DNA from: Bacteroidales bacterium
GTDB lineage: Bacteria; Bacteroidota; Bacteroidia; Bacteroidales; UBA932
Direction of reading: 5' to 3'
NCBI GenBank assembly: GCA_017561665.1
Contig: JAFZBQ010000034.1
Coordinates: 1 to 64,000, forward strand
DNA: 64,000 bases
Below the pieces are notes generated by a model. It was not told the DNA's origin and searched no databases. It saw only the letters and a program-made list of their open reading frames with translations. A program made the translations under genes and the position numbers. Below, one piece after another: positions 1 through 7,855 of this stretch (its first letter is position 1; the number at the start of each line of letters is the position of its first letter).

Positions 1-83
1 CCGTAGGGGTCAGCTGCCTTCTGGCAGGAAACGGCCAGCGCAAAGAGTGCGATGAGCGCCAGAATTCTATTTATCTTTTTCAT
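1..83 (-). CDS. N-terminus of a lipoprotein (cut by window edge)
   Basis: An ATG at 83 reads leftward off the window edge. The 27 visible codons give a lysine-containing start, a hydrophobic stretch and a lipobox (LAVSC) at about residue 20, so this is an exported lipoprotein. It begins 12 bp after the stop of the phosphatase-like lipoprotein and is therefore probably the fourth gene of the leftward operon that starts with the sugar kinase. Nothing of the mature domain is visible, so no function can be given. Confidence 0.7.
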   Translation of the reverse strand, partial: MKKINRILALIALFALAVSCQKAADPY

Positions 84-95
84 ATCCGAACTGTA

Positions 96-1670
96 TTATT
101 CAAGCATCAGACTGCGGAATTCGTCAATGGCGGCTTTGCTGACACCGGCCTCTTCTACAAGGTATTTTTCAACGCCGCTGGCAAAAGATCCGCTGCCGGC
201 CTTCTGCCAGAAGTACGGAACGATGTCGCTGTAAACCCAGTGTGTACGGTCGTTTTTGAAGATCGGTTCAGGATTGTTGGTCTTGTCGGAAGAAGATACG
301 CTGAAGCCTACAGGGGCGAAATAAGTAAGCTCGTACTCCTTGGAAATATCGCCTTCACGCACTCCAAGAACTCCCATGATCAGCACACCCATGGTGCCGG
401 TGCGGTCGCGGCCCAACGAGCAGTGGAAGTAGACGGGCTTGTTGTTCTTGACACAATTCATCACAAACTCGAAGCACTCTTTTGTTTTTGCCTTGTAAGC
501 TACCTGAAAAGCATCGTATTCCGCCTGGGTGGGTGAATACGCGCTGACATCTATTTCACTCCTTCCCTGGTCAAATTTCAACCACTTTGCACAGTTCTTT
601 GCAGATGGTTTGGACACGCCAAGCATAACCTTGCCGCCCTCCTCGATAACCGGCTTGCAATAGTCAAACTCTTCGAGAGCGGGTTTTTCACAATAGTCAT
701 CGGAACCGCGCAACTCCAGTTCTGCACGGATACCCTCTGCCTGCACATCTTTTTTACCGGTGGAAGTAAGCATAGTCTCCCATTTGTCATTCATACGGCC
801 TCCGCGATATATCTTGCGATATTTCAAGGTTTTGCCACTTTCTGTCTTCCAACCGCCAAGGTCGCGGGCATTGCGGCAGTTGCCCTTGAAGAACACCTGA
901 TGCAGATGACCTGTCGTCTCGAAGGTACCCTCGGCAACCACAGTTTTATTGTCGTCGTTGGTGGTCACCTTGTAGGTATATTTGTCGTTGGGGACAAGAT
1001 TGGTGATATCCACATAGTATGTACCCGCCTTGATTTCCTGTTCGCGGGACCAGCCCAGTTTGTCAGACAGTTGGAGCTTGTATCCCACATAATCTGCGGT
1101 AGGCGCCCAGCGGATGCTGTAGCTGTTGGGTTTGTCCCCATTGGGCCAATTTGCCTGCCAGTTGCTCCAGTTGAGGTCCTTTCCGTTAAAGCCGCCGTAG
1201 TAATCGAAGATCTTGGTAAAGGAGAGATCTTTGTCGGGGTAGTTGACCTCGGTGAGGAACTTCTCGGTGAGTTCGCTGTTAGCCAGCACCACATCGCCGT
1301 TTTTAAGTTCAGGTGCAGCCTTCGCATAATAGTCCGGTGCAGCTTCCTGCGTTACAGTCACGGTCTTGGATGTACCGCCTGCGGCGATAGTCACCGTAGC
1401 GGTCCTTTCCTCCTGCCCGGGGTTGGGTTCAGATGTGATGGTAACGGTGACCGGCTGATCTGAAGCAGCACCGCTTTCAGGACTCACTTTTACCCACGCT
1501 GCGCTGGAGGTCGCGGTCCAGTCCTGGTCGGAGGTGACACTGATTGTGTTGCTGCCGCCATCGTAGTACACGCTGATTTCGGTTTCGCCGCCAATAGCTA
1601 TTGTTGCAGGTTTGGTGCATGCAACAAGCAGCGGGACAATCAGCAATAAGGAAAAGATTCTTTTGTTCAT
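96..1670 (-). CDS. Lipoprotein with BACON domain and tyrosine-phosphatase-like domain
   Basis: The 524-residue protein starts with a lipoprotein signal peptide (lipobox VAC near residue 18). A BACON-like beta-sandwich follows (about residues 28-110, with the typical 'DWTATSSAAWVKVSPESG' pattern), then a fibronectin-like stretch, then a phosphatase domain from about residue 260. That domain has the N-terminal 'NARDLGG' signature of the Y_phosphatase3 family and the P-loop HCSLGRDRTG with the predicted nucleophile at Cys417. Family knowledge: such proteins hydrolyse phosphate esters through a phosphocysteine intermediate. Being surface or periplasmic and in a glycan locus, it may act on a phosphorylated glycan rather than on phosphotyrosine; that is inference. 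It lies 25 bp downstream of the GH36-like gene in the same operon. Confidence 0.85.
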   Translation of the reverse strand: MNKRIFSLLLIVPLLVACTKPATIAIGGETEISVYYDGGSNTISVTSDQDWTATSSAAWVKVSPESGAASDQPVTVTITSEPNPGQEERTATVTIAAGGTSKTVTVTQEAAPDYYAKAAPELKNGDVVLANSELTEKFLTEVNYPDKDLSFTKIFDYYGGFNGKDLNWSNWQANWPNGDKPNSYSIRWAPTADYVGYKLQLSDKLGWSREQEIKAGTYYVDITNLVPNDKYTYKVTTNDDNKTVVAEGTFETTGHLHQVFFKGNCRNARDLGGWKTESGKTLKYRKIYRGGRMNDKWETMLTSTGKKDVQAEGIRAELELRGSDDYCEKPALEEFDYCKPVIEEGGKVMLGVSKPSAKNCAKWLKFDQGRSEIDVSAYSPTQAEYDAFQVAYKAKTKECFEFVMNCVKNNKPVYFHCSLGRDRTGTMGVLIMGVLGVREGDISKEYELTYFAPVGFSVSSSDKTNNPEPIFKNDRTHWVYSDIVPYFWQKAGSGSFASGVEKYLVEEAGVSKAAIDEFRSLMLE

Positions 1671-1695
1671 TGGTTTATGGATTATTAATTGATTA

Positions 1696-3513
1696 TCATT
1701 TGACTTCTATCAGATAGCTCCCTTTGAAAACGGGATTGATGACGGGATCGGGGCCCTGAACCTCGTATGTACGAAGGTCGTCGGACGCGTATTCGGTGAC
1801 CTTGTAAGGACGCTCCTGCAGGCCACGGAGGGTTATCGGCCGACCGTTCCACTCGGGAGCGTAGAAGGCGTAGTACATAACCCCCTCCTTCTCTATCACG
1901 TGCGCCTCGGGCTTGTCAAAGCCAAAATCGTAAAGGTTGAGATAGCTGCCGGTGGAGAGCATCTTGTCGGTATATATGGGAACCCACTTGCGCAGCAACT
2001 CCTCCTTCTCTTCCGTGAGCAGGCTGCCGCCGCACTCGGTGGCGTCGGGGTTGGCCTTGGGCCAGGTGAATTTGGTGCCGATGACGCCGCCCACACCCAC
2101 CTGCGAGGGGAAGTCGAGGCCGCCGTCACTGAGTTCCACGTGGTCGGCATAATAGGCCAGGCCGGGGCACATGGCGGCGTATGCCTTGCGCTTCATACGG
2201 ATCTGCATGCTGGAAGTCGGGTCGGAAGCCACCGCCTGGTTGAAATAGGGCAGCAGGAAGAAGTTCATCGCGCAACCGCAGGGGCAGAGCTGCACCACAG
2301 CGCCCGGTTTGATGGCATCCACATGCTCCTTGACCCCCTTCAGGAATTCGGGATAGCGCTCGCAGGCCTCTTCCGGGTATGCAAGTTCGCTGGCGGGGTT
2401 GTAATCGGGCTCGCAAAGGTTCAGGTACTGGCCGTCCAACTTGAAGCCGTCAAAACCCCAGTCCTGTATAAAGCGGTCCACCAGATTCAAGGTATAATCC
2501 ATGGTTCCCTTGTTTACAGGAGACAGGTACCAGCTGTCCCACCAGCTGATGTTCTCGTGCTTGCCGTCTTTCTGGACAAGAAGAAGTTCCGGATGTTCGT
2601 TTGCGAGCTTGCTGCCGGGATCGGCACACATCGGCGCCCACCACAATTTTGCCAGCAGGCCGGCATCGTGAATAGCGTCGGTAATGCGACGCATTCCGTC
2701 CTCACCTATTCTGTCGTTGGCCTCCCAGTCCCCTTCGCAAATCTGGTAGCCGTCGTCCACATCGACCCATTTGAAGCCGAGCTCAACAACCTTGGGCAGG
2801 GTGCCGATGACTTCATCTACGGTAAAGGTTCGTTCATAACCCCAGGCACACCATACCGGTTCGAAAGCGGCCTCCGGAGAGACGGGCATTTCGAAATGAA
2901 AGGCCGACTGCATATAGCGGGTGAACTCGCGCAGCGGATTGAAGAAGTCGCCGGTGCTGTTCAGTATAAATTGACTGTATGCCTTCAGGGTATCGCCGGG
3001 CTGCAGCACCACCGGCTCTTCAAAGTCCCGGCGGATGCAGGCCTCGGCGCGGTTGCCGCGACGCCTTACCGGCATCGAAACCAGCCGCATCACCGGCTCT
3101 GTCAGGCCCACGCTGATATTGACTTCCGGCGTCCACAGGCACACCATGGGGATGCCTCCGCCATAGTCGGAACCGTTCATACCCAGATAGTTGCGCTGGT
3201 AGAAGCCGCGACCAACGGGCATCGCCCAGTCCTTGCGGTCGCCGCTGGAGGTGGGCTGGAAAGACCAGATGGTCTTGCCCTTGACCTCGATTCTGGAGGT
3301 CTCCATCGCATCGACCTTGACCGGCTGGTCACTTTCATTGACAAAGGCGACGGTGCGCACGGTGAGTCCGTCAAAGCGCTCCGGTGTTTCTTCCGTAACG
3401 ACGGCGCCGACCCCCTTGACGACTTTCTTTCCCGAAAGGAGGCAGTCGGCGGGTTTGGGAGCGCAGCCGGCGATAAGCAGCAGCGAAACGGCTATGGCGA
3501 GTATTCTTTTCAT
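1696..3513 (-). CDS. GH36-like alpha-galactosidase / alpha-N-acetylgalactosaminidase lipoprotein
   Basis: The ATG at 3513 is chosen because it opens a lipoprotein signal peptide (MKRILAIAVS..., lipobox IAGC). The longer reading from 3564 only adds a hydrophilic leader that overlaps the kinase gene. The mature protein of about 585 residues has the retaining melibiase (GH36) features: an N-terminal beta-sandwich, then a TIM barrel with 'WVDVDDGYQ' and 'FKLDGQ'. Asp360 in the latter is the expected nucleophile. Role: exo-removal of terminal alpha-galactose or alpha-GalNAc outside the cytoplasm. It starts 1 bp after the sugar kinase stop, so the two are co-translated. The choice between Gal and GalNAc cannot be made from sequence; the AgaS-like neighbour favours an amino sugar. 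Confidence 0.85.
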   Translation of the reverse strand: MKRILAIAVSLLLIAGCAPKPADCLLSGKKVVKGVGAVVTEETPERFDGLTVRTVAFVNESDQPVKVDAMETSRIEVKGKTIWSFQPTSSGDRKDWAMPVGRGFYQRNYLGMNGSDYGGGIPMVCLWTPEVNISVGLTEPVMRLVSMPVRRRGNRAEACIRRDFEEPVVLQPGDTLKAYSQFILNSTGDFFNPLREFTRYMQSAFHFEMPVSPEAAFEPVWCAWGYERTFTVDEVIGTLPKVVELGFKWVDVDDGYQICEGDWEANDRIGEDGMRRITDAIHDAGLLAKLWWAPMCADPGSKLANEHPELLLVQKDGKHENISWWDSWYLSPVNKGTMDYTLNLVDRFIQDWGFDGFKLDGQYLNLCEPDYNPASELAYPEEACERYPEFLKGVKEHVDAIKPGAVVQLCPCGCAMNFFLLPYFNQAVASDPTSSMQIRMKRKAYAAMCPGLAYYADHVELSDGGLDFPSQVGVGGVIGTKFTWPKANPDATECGGSLLTEEKEELLRKWVPIYTDKMLSTGSYLNLYDFGFDKPEAHVIEKEGVMYYAFYAPEWNGRPITLRGLQERPYKVTEYASDDLRTYEVQGPDPVINPVFKGSYLIEVK

Positions 3514-3514
3514 A

Positions 3515-4468
3515 TTACAGTTTGATTTCTTGTCCGAAACGCTCACGGCAGACTTTGCGGACATTTTCTATCGAAGCGAAAGCCCCGGTGCCGCCGGCGG
3601 CCGTTGTATTAACCGCACCGGTCAGGTTGCCGGTACGCTGGCACTCCTCAAGCGGCAGACCCTTTACAAAGGCGCTCACGAAGCCGGAGTTGCAGCTGTC
3701 GCCGGCTCCGATGGCATCCACCACATCCTTGTTCAGGAATGCCGGCAGTTCTATGCGGGTTCCATCCTTCTTTATCAATATGGAGCCCTTGCTGCCGCAT
3801 TTGAGCATCATGGCGCCGCCCAGATAGGGTTCGACGGCCGCAATGGCGCTTTCCAGGTCTTTCTTGCCCGTCAGTTCCTGCAATTCCTTTTCATTGGGCA
3901 TGAACACGGTTATCTTGGGGAGAAGCTTCTTGTAATCGAAAGCCCACTTCTCGATGGGATCCCACTGGGTGTCGAGAGAAACGGTCACGCCCTTGGCCGC
4001 AGCCAGGTCCAGGATCTTTTCCAGGTCGCGCAGCACACCGCTCTGCATGAATATCGAACTCAGGTGGATGTGTTTCGTTTCGTCAAACACGGAAAGATCG
4101 ATATCGTCCAGCCCCATCACGTCCATGGAGCCCTGGTATGTAAGCACCGCGCGGTCCTCTCCGTAGCTCATGCAGATGGAGGCGCCGGTGGGAACGTCAC
4201 CCTCTACCAGGTAGCGGGTGTCCACGCCACGGGCTTCGAGGCTGGTACGCACCAGGGAGCCGAAAGAATCGCGGCCGATCATTCCCACAAAGCACACCCT
4301 GCTGCCAAGCGAAGCGGCGTTTGCCGCGAAGATTGCGGTGGAACTGCCCAGCGTAACGGTCATATCCTGCGCAAATTTTTCCTTGCCGATTTCGGGTTCC
4401 GATTCTATTCCGTTGAGGATAATATCCACGTTCAACTCGCCTATGGCTGCGATATCATACTTTTTCAT
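3515..4468 (-). CDS. PfkB-family carbohydrate kinase
   Basis: A cytoplasmic 317-residue protein of the ribokinase/PfkB fold. The N-terminal 'GELNVDIIL' motif and the C-terminal signature DAIGAGDSCNSGF are visible; Asp257 in the latter is the expected catalytic base. Family role: ATP-dependent phosphorylation of a sugar or sugar phosphate. Next to an AgaS-like isomerase and a GatZ-like protein, plausible substrates are galactosamine, GalNAc or tagatose-6-phosphate; this is inference. It is the first gene of the leftward operon and is divergent from the DeoR regulator, with candidate operators in the 112-bp gap. Confidence 0.85.
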   Translation of the reverse strand: MKKYDIAAIGELNVDIILNGIESEPEIGKEKFAQDMTVTLGSSTAIFAANAASLGSRVCFVGMIGRDSFGSLVRTSLEARGVDTRYLVEGDVPTGASICMSYGEDRAVLTYQGSMDVMGLDDIDLSVFDETKHIHLSSIFMQSGVLRDLEKILDLAAAKGVTVSLDTQWDPIEKWAFDYKKLLPKITVFMPNEKELQELTGKKDLESAIAAVEPYLGGAMMLKCGSKGSILIKKDGTRIELPAFLNKDVVDAIGAGDSCNSGFVSAFVKGLPLEECQRTGNLTGAVNTTAAGGTGAFASIENVRKVCRERFGQEIKL

Positions 4469-4471
4469 TGT

Positions 4472-4550
4472 GTTTCGAAATTTTCACTACGGTACAAATA
4501 TAATCTTTTTTTTGAAAGATTTTGCATTTCGTTTTGTTTCATATCGAAAT
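4472..4550. promoter_or_regulatory. Candidate DeoR operator cluster, kinase/deoR divergon
   Basis: The gap between the divergent kinase and regulator genes holds the palindrome GTTTCGAAA at 4472-4480 and a second cluster at 4526-4550: ATTTCG, GTTTTGTTTC, then CGAAAT, forming an inverted repeat with 6-bp arms. The same words recur upstream of the SIS gene and of the 18819 lipoprotein. The second cluster overlaps the -33 element of the deoR promoter, which fits autorepression. Binding by this regulator is inferred. Confidence 0.5.
4495..4502 (-). promoter_or_regulatory. Possible -7 box for the kinase operon
   Basis: Read on the minus strand the bases are TATATTTG, matching the Bacteroidota -7 consensus TAnnTTTG about 27 bp before the kinase ATG. 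No good TTTG lies 19-21 bp upstream, so the call is weak. Confidence 0.35.
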
Positions 4551-4563
4551 ATTACTAAATTTG
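4533..4563 (+). promoter_or_regulatory. Bacteroidota-type promoter of the DeoR regulator gene
   Basis: TTTG at 4533-4536, a 19-bp spacer and TAAATTTG at 4556-4563 match the primary sigma consensus of Bacteroidota (TTTG, 19-21 bp, TAnnTTTG). Transcription would start about 10 bp before the ATG at 4581, leaving a very short leader. The CGAAA-type repeats overlap the element. Confidence 0.65.
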
Positions 4564-4580
4564 CATAAAACCGAAACACT

Positions 4581-5372
4581 ATGAAAATATACGACACCGC
4601 CCAAGGCCGCCGCTCGGCAATTCTACAGAGACTTCGCGAAGATTCTACAGTGACCGTCGCACAGCTCAAAGAGATATTCGGAGTTTCCGAGGTTACAATC
4701 CGCAAAGACCTTAGGATCCTGCAGGAGCGCAAGCTTCTGATCCGCGTCCACGGAGGCGCCCTGATGGAGAGCAATACAAACCAAACCGAGCCAGACGAGC
4801 ACAACTTCAGTTTCAAGCAGATGGTCAACTCCCGTGAGAAGCAGGCCATCGGCAAGGCGGCCGCCGCACACATCAAAGACGGCGACACCATTCTGGTCGA
4901 TTCCGGCACCACCGCCCTGGAAGTAGTGCGCAACCTGCATAGTTTCAATAATTTGACAATCGTCACCACCTCTGTCAACGCCATGTTGGAGGCGGTCAAA
5001 TACCGGCGCTTCAAGGTGATGCTGCTGGGTGGTCTGATGCGCGAAACCAGTCTCTCCGTGGTGGGACCGCTGGCAGAATCCAACCTCAAACTGTTCTACT
5101 GCGACAAACTTTTCCTGGGCGTCGACAGCTTCAGCGTAGAGGCCGGACTCTCCACTCCCAACGTAGAGGAAGCGAGCACAAACCAGGTGATGATTTCCCG
5201 CGCCGCAGAGGTAATCGCGGTGTTCGATTCCAGCAAAGTCGGCAAGCGGGCGCTGGCATTCATAGCCTCGGTGGACAAGCTGAATACGATTGTCACCGAC
5301 AGCAGTTTCCCAATAAATATGCGGAACCAGCTCAAATCGATGAACGTAAATGTAGAAACAGTGAACGTTTAG
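4581..5372 (+). CDS. DeoR-family transcriptional regulator
   Basis: The 263-residue protein has an N-terminal winged helix-turn-helix (about residues 10-60; recognition helix 'VSEVTIRKDLRIL') and the C-terminal DeoR sensor domain, which has the isomerase-like fold that binds phosphosugars ('DGDTILVDSGTTALEVVR', 'GGLMRETSLSVVGPLAE'). Family role: a repressor released by a sugar phosphate. It sits between the two arms of a galactosamine/tagatose-type locus and is the obvious local regulator. The TTTCGAAA/CGAAAC words in three flanking gaps are the candidate binding sites. The inducer could be tagatose-6-phosphate or galactosamine-6-phosphate (inference). Confidence 0.9.
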   Translation: MKIYDTAQGRRSAILQRLREDSTVTVAQLKEIFGVSEVTIRKDLRILQERKLLIRVHGGALMESNTNQTEPDEHNFSFKQMVNSREKQAIGKAAAAHIKDGDTILVDSGTTALEVVRNLHSFNNLTIVTTSVNAMLEAVKYRRFKVMLLGGLMRETSLSVVGPLAESNLKLFYCDKLFLGVDSFSVEAGLSTPNVEEASTNQVMISRAAEVIAVFDSSKVGKRALAFIASVDKLNTIVTDSSFPINMRNQLKSMNVNVETVNV

Positions 5373-5381
5373 GAAGTATTA

Positions 5382-5425
5382 TTTTCGAAACCCAACGAAA
5401 TGTTTTTTGAGTTCGAAACGAAACG
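5382..5425. promoter_or_regulatory. Candidate DeoR operator cluster upstream of SIS operon
   Basis: Between deoR and the SIS gene lie TTTCGAAA (5383-5390), AACGAAA (5394-5400) and TTCGAAACGAAACG (5412-5425), a direct repeat of CGAAAC. A -7-like TATTTTTG is at 5443-5450, so the last repeat lies where the -33 element should be. That arrangement is typical for repression. The words are shared with the gaps at 4469-4580 and 18613-18818. Confidence 0.5.
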
Positions 5426-5442
5426 TTGTACTGCTTTTTTCT

Positions 5443-5450
5443 TATTTTTG
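5443..5450 (+). promoter_or_regulatory. Possible -7 box of the SIS/susCD operon
   Basis: TATTTTTG matches TAnnTTTG and lies 20 bp before the ATG at 5471. No convincing TTTG is present at the expected distance; the CGAAAC repeats occupy that place. Confidence 0.4.
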
Positions 5451-5470
5451 TTCGAACTAAAACTACTTAG

Positions 5471-6580
5471 ATGATACAGGATTTATACACCTACAAAGAG
5501 ATTAAACAGCAACCTAAAGTGTGGCTGGAGGCTTGTGAGACTATTCTTAAGCAGAAAAACCAGATCAAGGCTTTTCTGGACAAATATATTTCGGAAGGTT
5601 TCGAAATTGTAATGACCGGTGCCGGCACCTCCGCATACATCGGCGATGCACTGGAATGTGCGCTGTTCGACACCCCATTCAGAGGTGCGCGCGCGATAGC
5701 CACCACCGACATACTCACCGCTCCGGAATTCTATTTCAACCAGGACAGCAAAGTGCTGCTCATCTCATTTGCACGCAGCGGCAACAGCCCGGAGAGCATC
5801 GGCGCCGTCAAGGCAGCTGACGCCACCGCCGGCCGCATCGCCCACGTCTTCATCACCTGCAACGCAGATGGAGCCCTTGCAAAGAGAAAGGGCGACAACA
5901 TCCTCTGCATCCTGCTTCCTCCGGAGACCAACGACCTGTCCCTGGCCATGACAAGCAGCTACTCCACCATGCTCCTCTCCTGCTCCATGATTGCCAATAT
6001 CGACCGTCTGGAGAAGGACCGCGAGCTCATTGCAACCGTGGCCGCATCTGTAAAGGCAGCCATGGGGAAATATGAAAGCGATATCGAGAAGCTCACTCAC
6101 CGCGATTTCAAGCGCGCCATCTTTCTGGGCAGCGGCCCGCTGCAGGGCGTTGCCGAAGAGTCCCGCCTTAAGCTTCAGGAGCTCACCGACGGTGCCGTTA
6201 TGTGCGCCTTCGACTCTTTCCTGGGCTTCCGCCACGGTCCCAAGGCCCTGGTGAACCCCGAGTCACTGCTGGTTTATCTGGTGTCTCCCATAGAGCGCAT
6301 CCGCCGCTACGAGCTGGATCTGATCAAGCAGATTCAGGCCACCAACAAGGTTACCGCAAGCGTGGTGGTATGCACCAAGGATCCCGGCGTGAATGCAGAC
6401 CTCTGCGTAGAGCTCGGCTTCAGCGAAGATATGCCCGCATGCTACGGCTGCGTGGCATACGTTTTCGTCGCCCAGATGCTGGGTATGTTCAAATCCATCA
6501 ATTCGGGCCTCAATCCCGACACCCCTTCCGTATCGGGCAACATCTCCCGTGTGGTAGAAGGCGTTACTTTATATATTTAA
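5471..6580 (+). CDS. agaS: AgaS-like SIS-domain sugar-phosphate isomerase/deaminase
   Basis: A cytoplasmic 369-residue protein with two SIS domains. The first has 'VMTGAGTSAYIGD' near residues 48-60. The second has 'FLGSGPLQGVAEES' followed by 'KLQELTDG' and 'FRHGPK', the pattern of the AgaS branch (galactosamine-6-phosphate deaminase / tagatose-6-phosphate ketose-aldose isomerase). Predicted reaction: galactosamine-6-phosphate to tagatose-6-phosphate plus ammonia. It opens the long rightward operon and is 10 bp ahead of the GatZ-like gene. The glutaminase domain of GlmS is absent, which supports deaminase over synthase. Confidence 0.82.
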   Translation: MIQDLYTYKEIKQQPKVWLEACETILKQKNQIKAFLDKYISEGFEIVMTGAGTSAYIGDALECALFDTPFRGARAIATTDILTAPEFYFNQDSKVLLISFARSGNSPESIGAVKAADATAGRIAHVFITCNADGALAKRKGDNILCILLPPETNDLSLAMTSSYSTMLLSCSMIANIDRLEKDRELIATVAASVKAAMGKYESDIEKLTHRDFKRAIFLGSGPLQGVAEESRLKLQELTDGAVMCAFDSFLGFRHGPKALVNPESLLVYLVSPIERIRRYELDLIKQIQATNKVTASVVVCTKDPGVNADLCVELGFSEDMPACYGCVAYVFVAQMLGMFKSINSGLNPDTPSVSGNISRVVEGVTLYI

Positions 6581-6590
6581 AAATAGGTAT

Positions 6591-7817
6591 ATGCGCAAGA
6601 CAGAAAAACTGCTTCAGAGAATAGACCAGCTCCAGAAGGAGACGGGCATCCCCCGCACCATCTTTGCGGCCTGCCCAAATTCCCCCACCGTGATCCGCGC
6701 CAGCCTGCAGGCTGCCAAGCGCAACAACGCCCCCATCTACTTTGCAGCCACCCTCAATCAGGTTGACTGCGACGGCGGTTACACCGGCATGACGCAGGAG
6801 GCGTTCTGCCGCATGGTACGTTTCGAGACCGAAAGAATCAACTTCACCGGTCCCGTCATCATCGCCATCGACCACGGCGGCCCCTGGCTCAAGGACAAGC
6901 AGCGCACCGAGAAATGGAGCACGGAAGATGCCATGAACGGCGTCAAGAAATCGTTCGAGGCGGCTGTTCTGGCAGGATATGACCTGATTCACGTGGACCC
7001 CACCGTGGACATCAACGTCCCCAAGGGAGAAATCATTGACATCCACCTGGTTGCCGCACGCACCGTGGAGCTCATAGACCACGTGGAGCGTTTCCGCAAG
7101 GAGAAGGGCATCGCCCCCATCTCCTACGAAGTGGGCACAGAAGAGGTCCACGGCGGACTTGCAGACGAAACAACTTTCGATACTTTCATACATGATTTGA
7201 AATCAGGGTTGGTTGGTAAAGGACTTGCCGACGTCTGGCCGTGTTTCATAGTCGGAAAGGTTGGTACCGACCTGGACACCACCATCTTCGATGGCGAAGT
7301 GGCCAAACGTCTGACGGCAAAGGTCCGTCCTCTGGGAAGCTACATCAAAGGTCACTACACCGATGATGTAGCCAACCCCGAGGAGTACCCTCTCTGCGGC
7401 ATGGGTGCCGCAAACGTAGGCCCTGAGTTCACGATGGGCGAATACCGCGCGCTGTGCGAACTGGAAGAGGTGGAGAAACGCCTCGAGAAAGAGGGCAAGG
7501 TAGCCGTGCTTTCCAACATGCGCGACACCCTGCTGGCCGAGGTTCACGACTCCCACCGCTGGGAGAAGTGGCTGCACGAGGATGAACTTGGCAAAGACCT
7601 CTGCGAACTCACCCCCGACCGTCAGGACTGGATCGTGGCCACCTGCTGCCGCTATATCTGGCAGCAGCCCCGCACCCTGGCAGCCCGCAGATTCCTGTAT
7701 GACAACCTCGCCCGCATAGGCATCGACGCCGAAGGCGTGGTACTGGCCCGCATCGAGCGCGATATGGACAAATACTTCCGCGCCTTTAACCTTATCGGCC
7801 TGAATGATCTGTTATAA
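6591..7817 (+). CDS. GatZ/KbaZ-like tagatose-phosphate protein
   Basis: The 408-residue protein resembles GatZ/KbaZ, the so-called non-catalytic subunit of class II tagatose-1,6-bisphosphate aldolase, over its full length ('ATLNQVDCDGGYTGMT', 'IIAIDHGGPWLKD', 'HVDPTVDI', 'SYEVGTEEVHGG'). No GatY/KbaY catalytic partner occurs in the window. Members of this family have been described as tagatose/fructose (or their 6-phosphates) 4-epimerases, so a direct conversion of tagatose-6-phosphate to fructose-6-phosphate would let AgaS feed glycolysis without an aldolase. That assignment is inference. The gene lies 10 bp after agaS and 38 bp before susC. Confidence 0.82.
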   Translation: MRKTEKLLQRIDQLQKETGIPRTIFAACPNSPTVIRASLQAAKRNNAPIYFAATLNQVDCDGGYTGMTQEAFCRMVRFETERINFTGPVIIAIDHGGPWLKDKQRTEKWSTEDAMNGVKKSFEAAVLAGYDLIHVDPTVDINVPKGEIIDIHLVAARTVELIDHVERFRKEKGIAPISYEVGTEEVHGGLADETTFDTFIHDLKSGLVGKGLADVWPCFIVGKVGTDLDTTIFDGEVAKRLTAKVRPLGSYIKGHYTDDVANPEEYPLCGMGAANVGPEFTMGEYRALCELEEVEKRLEKEGKVAVLSNMRDTLLAEVHDSHRWEKWLHEDELGKDLCELTPDRQDWIVATCCRYIWQQPRTLAARRFLYDNLARIGIDAEGVVLARIERDMDKYFRAFNLIGLNDLL

Positions 7818-7855
7818 TCCGTCAATATTCACATTTATATAATACCAACTATCCG

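Noticed and set aside
1900..3525. Long plus-strand open frame of 541 codons
   Set aside because: It lies entirely opposite the GH36-like gene, has no domain and no signal, and owes its length to the GC-rich third positions of the real gene.
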